Shown here in pieces: positions 1 to 5,848 of a stretch of 6,641 nt of DNA (position 1 is the first letter of the stretch; each line of letters opens with the position of its first letter). The translations under genes were made by a program, and so were the position numbers. The stretch is taken from NCBI GenBank assembly GCA_007120815.1, contig SKMY01000140.1, forward strand, positions 1 to 6,641, in the 5' to 3' direction. This stretch comes from Syntrophomonadaceae bacterium. Its GTDB lineage: Bacteria > Bacillota_D > Dethiobacteria > DTU022 > UBA8154. A model generated the notes under the pieces. That model worked only from the letters and a program-made list of their open reading frames with translations. It did no database searches and was not told where the DNA came from.

Positions 1-933
1 GTGCCTTTGCTCACACCGGGAGCGTTTTTCATCCGAAAGCGTTGGGCAATAGCGCTGTCCCTCCCGGGCGGGAAAAAACAGGTAGCCGCAATTCGGATCG
101 GCGCATCTTTGGGGAATTGTCATTTGCTCTGTCAGCAAACTGTATTCCATAAACCGAAAAAGTCCATCAAACTGAAGCACAGGAAAACCATCAGGCTGGT
201 CTTCATTGGGTGCAGAATGTAACTGCACCCAAACACCTCCTCTTGAGCGATGTGAAAAACGCACCCGCAGCTCATGAAAACTCGTTTCCAAAAGATACTG
301 CAAGAAATATGGCTTGTCCCCATGCTTTTCATACTGCCCTTTCCAATAATCAAGATCCGGGCCAACAAGCGCTTTGCGCATATCTGGCGAGGTGCCCTTT
401 ATCCATTTGTTTGCATCAACCTCTATGGCGTCTTTTTCAAGTTTTGGGTCCCTGTAAAGATGTATGAAACGCTTTATTTCTGAAATATGCCGGATGAGCT
501 CAGCAAAACGTATAATATCCGGTGAGCTCTCACGGGACTGCCTTAAATCACCGAACTTTTCGTAACCGTAATACTCCGACACTTCCATCATTATTTCGCC
601 TAAATCAGTTTGTGGGTCGTTTCTTTTTCGTGTGGCATATGTAAACTCTACAGCCCCGTTAAACCGGCCAACCCGCTCCTGGCTTTTGCCTGCAGCAGAC
701 AGCAGTCCGAGCAGGCCCCAGTCCCTGACGAACTGCAGCGCCGAGTGATCATCAACGACTTTTTGAATGTTGCTTAATAACGAGCTGATGTGTTCTCCCG
801 GGCGATAAAGGTGCTCGGAACCAAAATGCCGAATATATTTTATTGCCGGAAGATCATCAACAAAAACCCCGTCTTTAAGCATCATGTCTGGTCTTTTTAA
901 CCAAATCCAGTGGGTAATAGACGGTCCTTCCAT
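1..933 (-). CDS. Hypothetical protein with C-terminal Cys cluster, partial (3' end off the window)
   Basis: The minus-strand frame starting with ATG at 931-933 stays open for 311 codons to the left edge, so the C-terminus is missing. The start is supported by AAGGGAGA (941-948), 7 nt upstream. The N-terminal ~270 residues form a soluble, mixed alpha/beta-looking protein with no signal peptide or membrane segment, and I do not recognise the family. Near the visible end, four cysteines (about C277, C282, C296, C307) sit in a C-x4-C-x13-C-x10-C pattern with RYCP around the third and a CEQRH tail. This resembles the treble-clef or CGNR-type zinc fingers at the C-termini of some bacterial regulators. 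Zinc binding and any DNA- or RNA-binding role are inference. It is separated from the stress-protein gene by that gene's terminator, so it is probably transcribed on its own. Confidence 0.85.
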   Translation of the reverse strand, partial: MEGPSITHWIWLKRPDMMLKDGVFVDDLPAIKYIRHFGSEHLYRPGEHISSLLSNIQKVVDDHSALQFVRDWGLLGLLSAAGKSQERVGRFNGAVEFTYATRKRNDPQTDLGEIMMEVSEYYGYEKFGDLRQSRESSPDIIRFAELIRHISEIKRFIHLYRDPKLEKDAIEVDANKWIKGTSPDMRKALVGPDLDYWKGQYEKHGDKPYFLQYLLETSFHELRVRFSHRSRGGVWVQLHSAPNEDQPDGFPVLQFDGLFRFMEYSLLTEQMTIPQRCADPNCGYLFFPAREGQRYCPTLSDEKRSRCEQRH

Positions 934-984
934 TTAACTATCTCCCTTACAGGGCACCCGGTGGCTGTATGAAGGCCAAATGAC

Positions 985-1100
985 TGCATGAAGCAAATCT
1001 GCTCATGCTTATACCCCCGGGTCTGCATTAATAAATGTATTGCATGCATACCTTCGCCTTAAGGTTAACATACTTCCCGGCCTAATGCAAAATTTGCATT
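985..1100. promoter_or_regulatory. Upstream region of the Cys-cluster gene: TGCAT element cluster and inverted repeats
   Basis: This AT-rich stretch lies between the stress-protein terminator and the leftward gene starting at 933. TGCAT, on either strand, occurs at 985-989, 1024-1028, 1041-1045, 1044-1048, 1085-1089 and 1095-1099. Two of these form a perfect 8-bp inverted repeat, AATGCAAA-A-TTTGCATT (1084-1100). A second inverted repeat (986-1008) pairs GCATG/CATGC and AGCA/TGCT around an AATC loop with one bulged A. A possible minus-strand -10, TATAAG (1008-1013), has only a poor -35, so the promoter is uncertain. The repeats look like regulator binding sites for the gene at 933, but no regulator is identified. 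Confidence 0.4.
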
Positions 1101-1101
1101 G

Positions 1102-1128
1102 AAAAAAATTAAGTCCAAAAAGGACTTA
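1102..1128 (-). terminator. Intrinsic terminator of the universal stress protein gene
   Basis: On the minus strand a 7-bp stem, TAAGTCC/GGACTTA (1122-1128 with 1110-1116), encloses a 5-nt loop and is followed by A and then seven T residues (1108-1102). It begins 17 nt after the stop codon at 1145. The stem is AT-rich but the U-tract is good. Confidence 0.75.
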
Positions 1129-1144
1129 TTTTCTGGCCCAGAGA

Positions 1145-1606
1145 TTAATTGTCATTTTTCAGCTCTTTCACCATGAGGACAATACAGTTGCTTGCTTCTT
1201 GAACGACGGCACCGCTTACACTTCCCAATATCGTTTTTTTCAAGCCACCCAATCCCCTGCTGCCTAATATGATCATGTTAACGGCTTTTTCTTTAGCAAC
1301 CCTGATGATGGTTTCAGAAGGATGCCCTTTCTCCAATTTTGTGTTTGCTTTTATGTTCCTTTTTTCAAAGGCATTCGCAGCGTCTGATAAGATTAATTCT
1401 CCTTGCTCTCTTAACTGCCTCATCAGCTCTCGAAAGCGATTAATATGCTCTGTTGTTGCTTCACCCAGGTAAGATAAATCCGCCGGTTTTTCATAAACAT
1501 GAATGATGGTGATATCATCATAATGATATAATTCGGCAATCCTGGCCGCTTCTTCTACGGCCTGCTGGCTGAGCTTTGAACCATCGGTACAAACTAACAT
1601 TTTCAT
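1145..1606 (-). CDS. Universal stress protein, UspA family (ATP-binding type)
   Basis: This is a 153-residue single-domain UspA-family protein, the usual length for the family. The N-terminus MKMLVCTDGS is the classic first beta strand with the nucleotide-contacting Asp. Near the C-terminus, GSRG followed by nine residues and GS matches the G-x2-G-x9-G(S/T) ATP-binding motif of the ATP-binding (MJ0577-like) subgroup, and a final beta strand CIVLMVK follows. Proteins of this kind are cytoplasmic dimers that bind ATP and support survival under stress or energy limitation; the specific role cannot be read here. An in-frame ATG lies at 1612, but the ribosome binding site AAGGAG (1615-1620) is only 2 nt from it and 8 nt from the ATG at 1606. 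The start at 1606 is therefore preferred, and it also fits the family's usual N-terminus. The gene appears monocistronic, with its own terminator and an AT-rich upstream region. Confidence 0.95.
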   Translation of the reverse strand: MKMLVCTDGSKLSQQAVEEAARIAELYHYDDITIIHVYEKPADLSYLGEATTEHINRFRELMRQLREQGELILSDAANAFEKRNIKANTKLEKGHPSETIIRVAKEKAVNMIILGSRGLGGLKKTILGSVSGAVVQEASNCIVLMVKELKNDN

Positions 1607-1684
1607 ATTCATTGCTCCTTTTCCATAAATATAGTCAGCTTGTTTTAAAATACACTATAATCCAGAATTTTCAGCAACTAATTT

Positions 1685-1719
1685 GTTATATTCTATCATA
1701 AAGCGGTACAAAATTGGAA
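1685..1719 (-). promoter_or_regulatory. Possible promoter of the universal stress protein gene
   Basis: On the minus strand TAGAAT (1690-1695) and the overlapping TATAAC (1685-1690) are good -10 candidates. TTCCAA (1714-1719) lies 18 nt upstream of TAGAAT as a weak -35. The 1613-1780 region is AT-rich and contains no convincing gene, and another -10-like TATAGT lies at 1654-1659. No clear sigma-B-type promoter was found. The exact promoter is therefore uncertain. Confidence 0.3.
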
Positions 1720-1764
1720 GAGGGGTTGTTTAAATGGGCTGCTTATTCATGCGTTCATTCAATA

Positions 1765-1808
1765 GAAAAATGAGGAATAACCAAGGGAGCTGGATTTTTC
1801 CAGCTCCC
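1765..1808 (-). terminator. Strong hairpin downstream of tRNA-Arg, probable terminator
   Basis: A perfect 10-bp stem, GGGAGCTGGA/TCCAGCTCCC (1785-1794 with 1799-1808), has a 4-nt loop. It starts 22 nt past the tRNA's CCA end. On the minus strand it is followed by a T-rich but interrupted tail ending in TTTTT (to about 1765). The position and the strength of the stem suggest termination or 3' protection of the tRNA transcript. Confidence 0.6.
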
Positions 1809-1829
1809 CGGGTTTCGTTGTTATTAATA

Positions 1830-1906
1830 TGGTACGCCCGGCAGGACTCGAACCTGCGGCCTTCTGATTCGAAGTCAGCTACTCTGTCCAACTGAGCTAC
1901 GGGCGC
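1830..1906 (-). tRNA. tRNA-Arg (anticodon TCG)
   Basis: The 77-nt minus-strand sequence folds as a complete cloverleaf. The acceptor GCGCCCG pairs with CGGGCGT (G1-U72 wobble). The D stem is GCTC/GAGT, the anticodon loop CTTCGAA has TCG at 1870-1872, the variable loop has 5 nt, and the T arm is GCAGG-TTCGAGT-CCTGC. The discriminator is A and CCA is encoded. It reads CGA codons. The first anticodon-stem position (27-43) is a G-A mismatch; the other stems are sound. A strong promoter lies just upstream and a hairpin downstream, indicating a single-gene transcript. No integrase or flanking repeat suggests use as an integration site. Confidence 0.95.
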
Positions 1907-1926
1907 ATGAATGATTAAGCAAGGTT

Positions 1927-1955
1927 ATTATAACACAGGAACCTTGCCTTTGCAA
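1927..1955 (-). promoter_or_regulatory. Promoter of tRNA-Arg
   Basis: On the minus strand TTGCAA (1950-1955) is followed after exactly 17 nt by a perfect TATAAT (1927-1932), preceded by TGT as an extended -10. Transcription would start near 1920, about 14 nt before the mature tRNA 5' end. This is the best sigma-A-type promoter in the window. Confidence 0.85.
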
Positions 1956-2097
1956 AGAAATAACAGTGGACAACAAAGCCGGTCAAGTCTGGTAAGCCAA
2001 CAAGCCCGGCCGAAAAAGATCTTGAAAAACCGGGCGAAATTGGCTGTGGCAGGTGGATGTGTTTGTAAGGACGCTGTATCTTTGTTTTTGAAAGGTT
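1956..2097. other. Intergenic stretch with no convincing gene
   Basis: This lies between the tRNA promoter and the end of the small membrane protein gene. It holds a 6-bp GC-rich inverted repeat, GCCCGG/CCGGGC (2004-2009 with 2030-2035), whose 20-nt loop contains the palindrome AAGATCTT. It also holds two similar 12-mers, CAACAAAGCCGG and CAACAAGCCCGG, matching at 10 of 12 positions. No U-tract follows the inverted repeat on either strand, so I do not call it a terminator. The short reading frames here lack ribosome binding sites. Confidence 0.4.
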
Positions 2098-2268
2098 TTA
2101 ACGAAAGACGATGAATATGATGATAGCCAGTAAAATAACCATCAGCCCAATGGACTGCCAGGTCAAGCCGAGCCGCTGTGGGAACTCCTGGAATTCCTTC
2201 TTGCCCGTTAGCTTGCCTAGCACCCAAAAAAGGGCCAATACCAACAGAAAGCCTGCAATAAATCCCAT
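2098..2268 (-). CDS. Small two-helix membrane protein of unknown function
   Basis: The gene encodes 56 residues with two hydrophobic segments, about residues 3-19 and 37-55. They are joined by a charged loop, GKLTGKKEFQEFPQRLGL, which probably faces the cytoplasm because of its lysines and arginines. I do not recognise the family. The ATG at 2266-2268 follows GGGGGTG with about 5 nt spacing, an acceptable ribosome binding site. A longer in-frame extension upstream would be a poor, unstructured sequence that crosses the divergent promoter region, so it was not used. The gene is divergent from the zinc-ribbon gene and the two share a 150-bp intergenic region. No terminator with a good U-tract was found after the stop. 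Confidence 0.7.
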   Translation of the reverse strand: MGFIAGFLLVLALFWVLGKLTGKKEFQEFPQRLGLTWQSIGLMVILLAIIIFIVFR

Positions 2269-2320
2269 TTCATCACCCCCATGGATACCAAAATGGGACT
2301 GCCTCTGACGGCCGTTCCTG

Positions 2321-2329
2321 TGGTATAAT
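2321..2329 (+). promoter_or_regulatory. Extended -10 promoter for the zinc ribbon-lipoprotein-KaiC/PPDK genes
   Basis: TGG followed by TATAAT (2324-2329) is a perfect extended -10. No good -35 exists at 16-18 nt, which extended -10 promoters can tolerate. Transcription would begin near 2336 and leave a leader of about 80 nt before the start codon at 2419. The reverse strand reads TATTAT at 2325-2330, so the same bases could serve as a -10 for the divergent membrane protein gene, although no -35 supports that. Confidence 0.6.
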
Positions 2330-2353
2330 AGGGTACCGTTAAGAATGCACGGT

Positions 2354-2412
2354 GGAGTAGTACTTTCGACAAAGTTCCGGGTTCTCCTCTTTACTATATG
2401 ACGAAAGGAGGG
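2354..2412 (+). promoter_or_regulatory. Structured leader that may hide the ribosome binding site
   Basis: The ribosome binding site AAAGGAGGG (2404-2412) can pair with CTCCTCTTT (2384-2392) across an 11-nt loop, giving eight pairs (two of them G-U) and one mismatch. The CTCC at 2384-2387 could instead pair with GGAG at 2354-2357, enclosing a small hairpin ACTTT-CGAC-AAAGT (2362-2375), which would free the site. Two mutually exclusive folds would allow translational control. This is inference from pairing by eye; the leader matches no riboswitch class I know. Confidence 0.3.
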
Positions 2413-2418
2413 TTCGAT

Positions 2419-2586
2419 ATGATCTTCTGCTCCCAATGTAAACAAAAGGTTGTCATGACTGATAGCCTGGCCTCCTGTGAACGGATGCAGGGCCAAAAAG
2501 CGGGTTTGCTGATCCCCGAAGGCAAAGGGTATATCGTAAAGTGCAAGGATTGTATCGAGGAAGATAAAAGGCCCGGTACCAACTAA
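2419..2586 (+). CDS. Small zinc-ribbon-like protein, unknown function
   Basis: The gene encodes 55 residues with CSQC (C4, C7) near the N-terminus and CKDC (C42, C45) near the C-terminus, the usual layout of a minimal four-cysteine zinc ribbon. A further Cys lies at position 20. The protein is hydrophilic, with no signal or membrane segment, so it should be cytoplasmic. An in-frame ATG lies at 2398, but AAAGGAGGG (2404-2412) lies downstream of that codon and 6 nt before the ATG at 2419, which fixes the start. It is the first gene after the extended -10 promoter, and the lipoprotein gene begins 45 nt after its stop. Its role could be a regulatory adaptor or an RNA- or protein-binding factor; nothing in the sequence decides. 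It does not clearly match the sporulation anti-sigma factor Gin, another small Cys-pair protein. Confidence 0.75.
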   Translation: MIFCSQCKQKVVMTDSLASCERMQGQKAGLLIPEGKGYIVKCKDCIEEDKRPGTN

Positions 2587-2631
2587 GCAAACCATTATGA
2601 TAGGAGCAAAAAGATCAAAGGAGCGGATAAA

Positions 2632-3177
2632 ATGAAATCAAGTAGAATTTGGCTGCTGGCACTAGTGTGCCTTCTGGTTGGGTTCATGTTTATCGCAGGG
2701 TGTGGAAATGACCAAAACGGTGAAGACATGAACGGAGAGGCCCCCATTGAAAATGGAGAAGGGCCTGAACCCGCTGAACCAGAAGAAAACGGGGTAATTG
2801 ACAATAACAACGATAATTCAAATGACAACAATAGTGCGGTTGATGAGGGAATGAACAATGGAAACGGAAATGCCTTAAGTTGTTGGGATTATCAGCCCAC
2901 CAGCATGGCGCCTAATCCCGGTTGGGACAGCGTTAGCCTGGAAGGGTTGACCCGGGAGGAACTGGTGGATGTTTTAGGTTGCCCACCCCACGTCATTCGC
3001 ATGACATCCGTTGTGAGTGAAGCCCATAACCGGGAGCTTTGGGTTTACCATCCCTATGAAGAAGATCCAACAGGCTTGTTTGTCTGGCTGAAGGGGAATG
3101 TATACCATTACTCCACGTTAAATGAATTTAACGGGTTTTGGTGTTATGAGATGTCGGACCTGGATTTTTGGGAGTAA
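2632..3177 (+). CDS. Lipoprotein with acidic Asn-rich tether and BamE/SmpA-like domain
   Basis: This 181-residue protein begins with a lipoprotein signal peptide: MKSSR, a hydrophobic stretch (about 6-22), then the lipobox IAGC with C24 as the lipidation site. It should be anchored on the outer face of the cytoplasmic membrane. Residues 25-82 are a low-complexity linker rich in Asn, Asp, Glu and Gly. Residues 84-181 form a compact domain. Its GLTREELVDVLGCPPHVIR segment, followed by a WVYHPYEE strand and a VWLKGNVYHY strand, recalls the helix-turn-strands layout of BamE/SmpA and related small lipoprotein domains; this is a pattern resemblance only. Cysteines at 84, 117 and 171 could form a disulfide. 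The start is supported by AAAGGAG (2617-2623), 8 nt upstream. The next gene begins 34 nt after the stop, which fits co-transcription. Confidence 0.88.
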   Translation: MKSSRIWLLALVCLLVGFMFIAGCGNDQNGEDMNGEAPIENGEGPEPAEPEENGVIDNNNDNSNDNNSAVDEGMNNGNGNALSCWDYQPTSMAPNPGWDSVSLEGLTREELVDVLGCPPHVIRMTSVVSEAHNRELWVYHPYEEDPTGLFVWLKGNVYHYSTLNEFNGFWCYEMSDLDFWE

Positions 3178-3211
3178 AATAACCTTGGAATGGTGCGAAA
3201 GGAATGCCAGT

Positions 3212-5848
3212 ATGGAAAAAGAACACATTAGCAGCGGGATGCCTTCCCTGGACAGGGTGTTGGATGGGTTTCGGCTGGGAGATAATGTGGTTTGGAAGGT
3301 AGACAACCTGGAGGATTACCGTTATTTTACTGAACCCTTTGCCGAGGAGGCCATACGCAGCAGCGGTTGCTGTGTGTATTTACGGTTCGCTCCCCATCCG
3401 CCCGTTGTCCAACCCCGGCCGGGCCTGGTGATAAAAGAGGTGGATCCCGGCCAGGGGTTTGCCCATGTTACAGCCGAGATGCACCGGCTGATTCTTGAGC
3501 AGACCCAGGCCCAGGCGCGATTTTTTATCCTGGACAACCTTTCTGCCCTGGTGGAACAATGGGCCACGGATGAATTGCTCGCCAACTTTTTCCAGGTGAC
3601 CTGCCCCTTTCTGGGCGAGCTAAATACAGTGGCCTACTTTGCTTTGCTGCGCGGTCGGCATTCCAACAGCGCTGTCGCCCGCATCCGTGACACCACCCAG
3701 GTGTTGGTGGATGTGTACCGTATCAAGGAAAAGATGTATATTCACCCGCTGAAAGTGTGGGACCGCTATTCCTCCCAGATGTATTTGCCCCACAGCCAGG
3801 AAGGAGAGGGGTGGGAACCTGTTTTTCGAAGCGGTGAAGCCGCCGATATCTCCACCATGGCACGGCGCCATCCTTTACGAATGGATAAGCAATCCAGCGC
3901 GCCCTGGGAGACCGTCTATAATAAACTACTGCAGTACTGGCAGAGGGAAGACGACCCTAAAGCGCTATCGCCGGAGTTCCGCGCGTTAAAGCAGGAAGCA
4001 ATCCGCATGCTGATCGGAACCGACCCCACCTTGAACAGGCTGGCCGATACGTATTTCTCGCTGGATGACCTCTTTGCTATCCGTGAACGGTTGATCGGCA
4101 CGGGGCGAATTGGAGGAAAGACCACAGGGATGCTGCTGGCACGCAAGATATTGCTGGAAGGAAAAGGAAAAACCGATTTGTCCACGGTGCTGGAACACCA
4201 CGATTCTTTTTATATCGGTTCCGATGTTTTCTTTACCTTCCTGGTTAATAACAACCTCTTCCGTCTGCGCCTGCAGCTAACCAGCAATTCCACCTTGACC
4301 TGGGAAGAATTTGCCGACATTGAACAGGAATTCCTGGCTGGCAGTTTTCCCGCCGATATTATGGGCCAGTTTCGCAATATGCTGGACTATTTCGGCCAGG
4401 CGCCCATTATTGTCCGTTCCAGCAGCCTTTTGGAGGACAGTTTCGGCAACGCCTTTGCAGGCAAATATCGCAGTGATTTTTGCGCGAACCAGGGGGGACC
4501 GGAAGAGCGGTTGGAAAATTTTTTGCGCACCGTCAAGCTGGTTTATGCCAGCACCCTCAGCCCCGATGTCCTGACGTACAGGCACAAACGCGGGCTGGGC
4601 GAGAGCGATGAGCAGATGGCCATCCTGGTCCAGCGGGTAGCCGGGCTTCCATACCGCCAATTTTTCTTCCCCAGCCTGGCGGGGGTTGCCTTCTCACAAA
4701 ACCTTTATGCCTGGTCCGATCGAATTGACCCGCGCCAGGGGGTCATCCGGTTGGTTTTCGGCCTTGGAACAAGGGCGGTTAACCGGGTACCCGAGGATTA
4801 CCCGCGCATGATAGCCGTAAGCCATCCCCAGATACGCCCTGAAGCCGGGTCGCGGATCGCTTATTATTCGCAGCGCCAGGTGGATCTTTTAGATATTGAA
4901 GGGAATCGTTTCCTGACCCTGCCCGTGTCAGACGTGCTTGACCTGGGCGGTTATCCTCAGCTCCAATATTACGCCTCCCTGTTTCAAGATGGAATGCCTT
5001 ACGATCCGCCCTACGGGTCTATTAATCCTGGCAAAGATGAATATCTGCTCACCTTCAATCGGTTAATTGAAAAAACGCCTTTCGTGCCCCTGTTGGGTGA
5101 GATGCTGGAGCGGCTTGAAAAGGCGTACGGGCAGCCTGTTGATACCGAGTTTACTGCTTCCGTGTCAAAAGAGGGGGCCGTGAGGGTTAACATGCTTCAA
5201 TGCCGGCCGCTATGGCTGCCAACACAGTTGGCCTCCCTGGAGATCCCAAAAGACATCCCGGAGGAGCGTGTCCTGTTCCGAGCACAGCGGGTGATCAACC
5301 CCGCGCTGGTAGAAGGGATCCGCTATATTATCTATGTCGATCCCCGGGGTTATGCCTCCCTGCACAGCGAAACCCTTCGCAGGCAGGTGGGGCGTTTGGT
5401 GGGGACCCTGAACCGCCACCCCCAATTGGAAAATGAAACCTTTCTAATCATGGGGCCGGGACGCTGGGGCAGCAGCAACATTTACCTGGGCGTGAATGCC
5501 GGTTACGCTGACATATACAATGCGTCGGTGTTGGTTGAGCTGGCCTTTGAAAAAGCAGGGCAGTTCCCCGAAGTATCTTACGGCACCCACTTTTTCCAGG
5601 ACCTGGTAGAGTCGCAGATTGCTTACCTGCCTGTTTACCCCGATCTGCCACAGGACCAGTTTAACCATTCCTTTTTTCAGGATTCGTCCTCAATCCTGGA
5701 CACCCTGGTGCCGGAGAGCGCCCCCCTGAAAGAAACCGTGCGGGTAATCGATGTTTCCGCTGCCGGTGGTGGCGCTGCTGCACGGTTGGTGGCCGATCCC
5801 CGTTCCGACCGGGCCCTTTGTTATCTGGAATTCAGTCTAACCCGTTAG
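3212..5848 (+). CDS. PEP/pyruvate-binding (PPDK N-type) protein with degenerate KaiC-like N-terminal domain
   Basis: The protein has 878 residues. Residues 1 to about 210 resemble KaiC/RecA-superfamily domains: SSGMPSLDRVLDGF (7-20) matches the KaiC opening, and FFILDNLSALV (about 104-114) looks like a Walker B strand. The P-loop expected after the opening is absent (KVDNLEDYRYF instead of GxxGxGKT). Residues about 295-670 are the ATP-binding domain of PEP synthase/PPDK. They include GGKTTG (301-306), IIVRSSSLLEDS and AFAGKYRS (399-421), and a terminal Glu...LQCRPL (662-667), so the key Arg, Glu and Gln residues appear kept. The phosphohistidine swivel (TSHAA-type) and the PEP-binding barrel are missing. 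The tail, with GPGRWGSSN (from 748) and GTHFFQDLVE (from 791), is a signature I associate with uncharacterised PEP/pyruvate-binding proteins. The start at 3212 has AAAGGA 8 nt upstream; a longer frame from 3122 would overlap the lipoprotein gene. ATP use is likely, but the reaction is unknown. Confidence 0.9.
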   Translation: MEKEHISSGMPSLDRVLDGFRLGDNVVWKVDNLEDYRYFTEPFAEEAIRSSGCCVYLRFAPHPPVVQPRPGLVIKEVDPGQGFAHVTAEMHRLILEQTQAQARFFILDNLSALVEQWATDELLANFFQVTCPFLGELNTVAYFALLRGRHSNSAVARIRDTTQVLVDVYRIKEKMYIHPLKVWDRYSSQMYLPHSQEGEGWEPVFRSGEAADISTMARRHPLRMDKQSSAPWETVYNKLLQYWQREDDPKALSPEFRALKQEAIRMLIGTDPTLNRLADTYFSLDDLFAIRERLIGTGRIGGKTTGMLLARKILLEGKGKTDLSTVLEHHDSFYIGSDVFFTFLVNNNLFRLRLQLTSNSTLTWEEFADIEQEFLAGSFPADIMGQFRNMLDYFGQAPIIVRSSSLLEDSFGNAFAGKYRSDFCANQGGPEERLENFLRTVKLVYASTLSPDVLTYRHKRGLGESDEQMAILVQRVAGLPYRQFFFPSLAGVAFSQNLYAWSDRIDPRQGVIRLVFGLGTRAVNRVPEDYPRMIAVSHPQIRPEAGSRIAYYSQRQVDLLDIEGNRFLTLPVSDVLDLGGYPQLQYYASLFQDGMPYDPPYGSINPGKDEYLLTFNRLIEKTPFVPLLGEMLERLEKAYGQPVDTEFTASVSKEGAVRVNMLQCRPLWLPTQLASLEIPKDIPEERVLFRAQRVINPALVEGIRYIIYVDPRGYASLHSETLRRQVGRLVGTLNRHPQLENETFLIMGPGRWGSSNIYLGVNAGYADIYNASVLVELAFEKAGQFPEVSYGTHFFQDLVESQIAYLPVYPDLPQDQFNHSFFQDSSSILDTLVPESAPLKETVRVIDVSAAGGGAAARLVADPRSDRALCYLEFSLTR

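Noticed and set aside
2004..2035. GC-rich inverted repeat as a terminator for the small membrane protein gene
   Set aside because: The loop is 20 nt, the stem only 6 bp, and no U-tract follows on either strand.
1911..2114. Plus-strand 67-residue frame beginning just upstream of tRNA-Arg
   Set aside because: It overlaps the tRNA promoter, has no ribosome binding site, and its basic, low-information sequence looks non-coding.
2336..2412. Leader before the zinc-ribbon gene as a T-box or known riboswitch
   Set aside because: A GGTGG and a TTTCG occur, but the conserved T-box sequence, specifier stem and terminator are missing, and the leader is far too short.
2419..2586. Zinc-ribbon protein as the sporulation anti-sigma factor Gin
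   Set aside because: Apart from two Cys pairs the sequence does not follow the Gin pattern: the pairs are too far apart, and a distinct Gly/Lys-rich segment lies between them.
2098..2595. Long 165-residue minus-strand version of the small membrane protein
   Set aside because: The extra N-terminal ~109 residues lie antisense to the zinc-ribbon gene and cross the promoter region; a proper start with a ribosome binding site exists at 2268.
3122..3211. 30-residue N-terminal extension of the KaiC/PPDK protein
   Set aside because: It would overlap the lipoprotein gene, lacks a ribosome binding site, and reads unlike the KaiC-type N-terminus; the ATG at 3212 has a proper site.
4277..4660. Minus-strand 127-residue frame inside the KaiC/PPDK gene
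   Set aside because: It is antisense to the well-supported PPDK-type domain and shows no recognisable motif or start signal.
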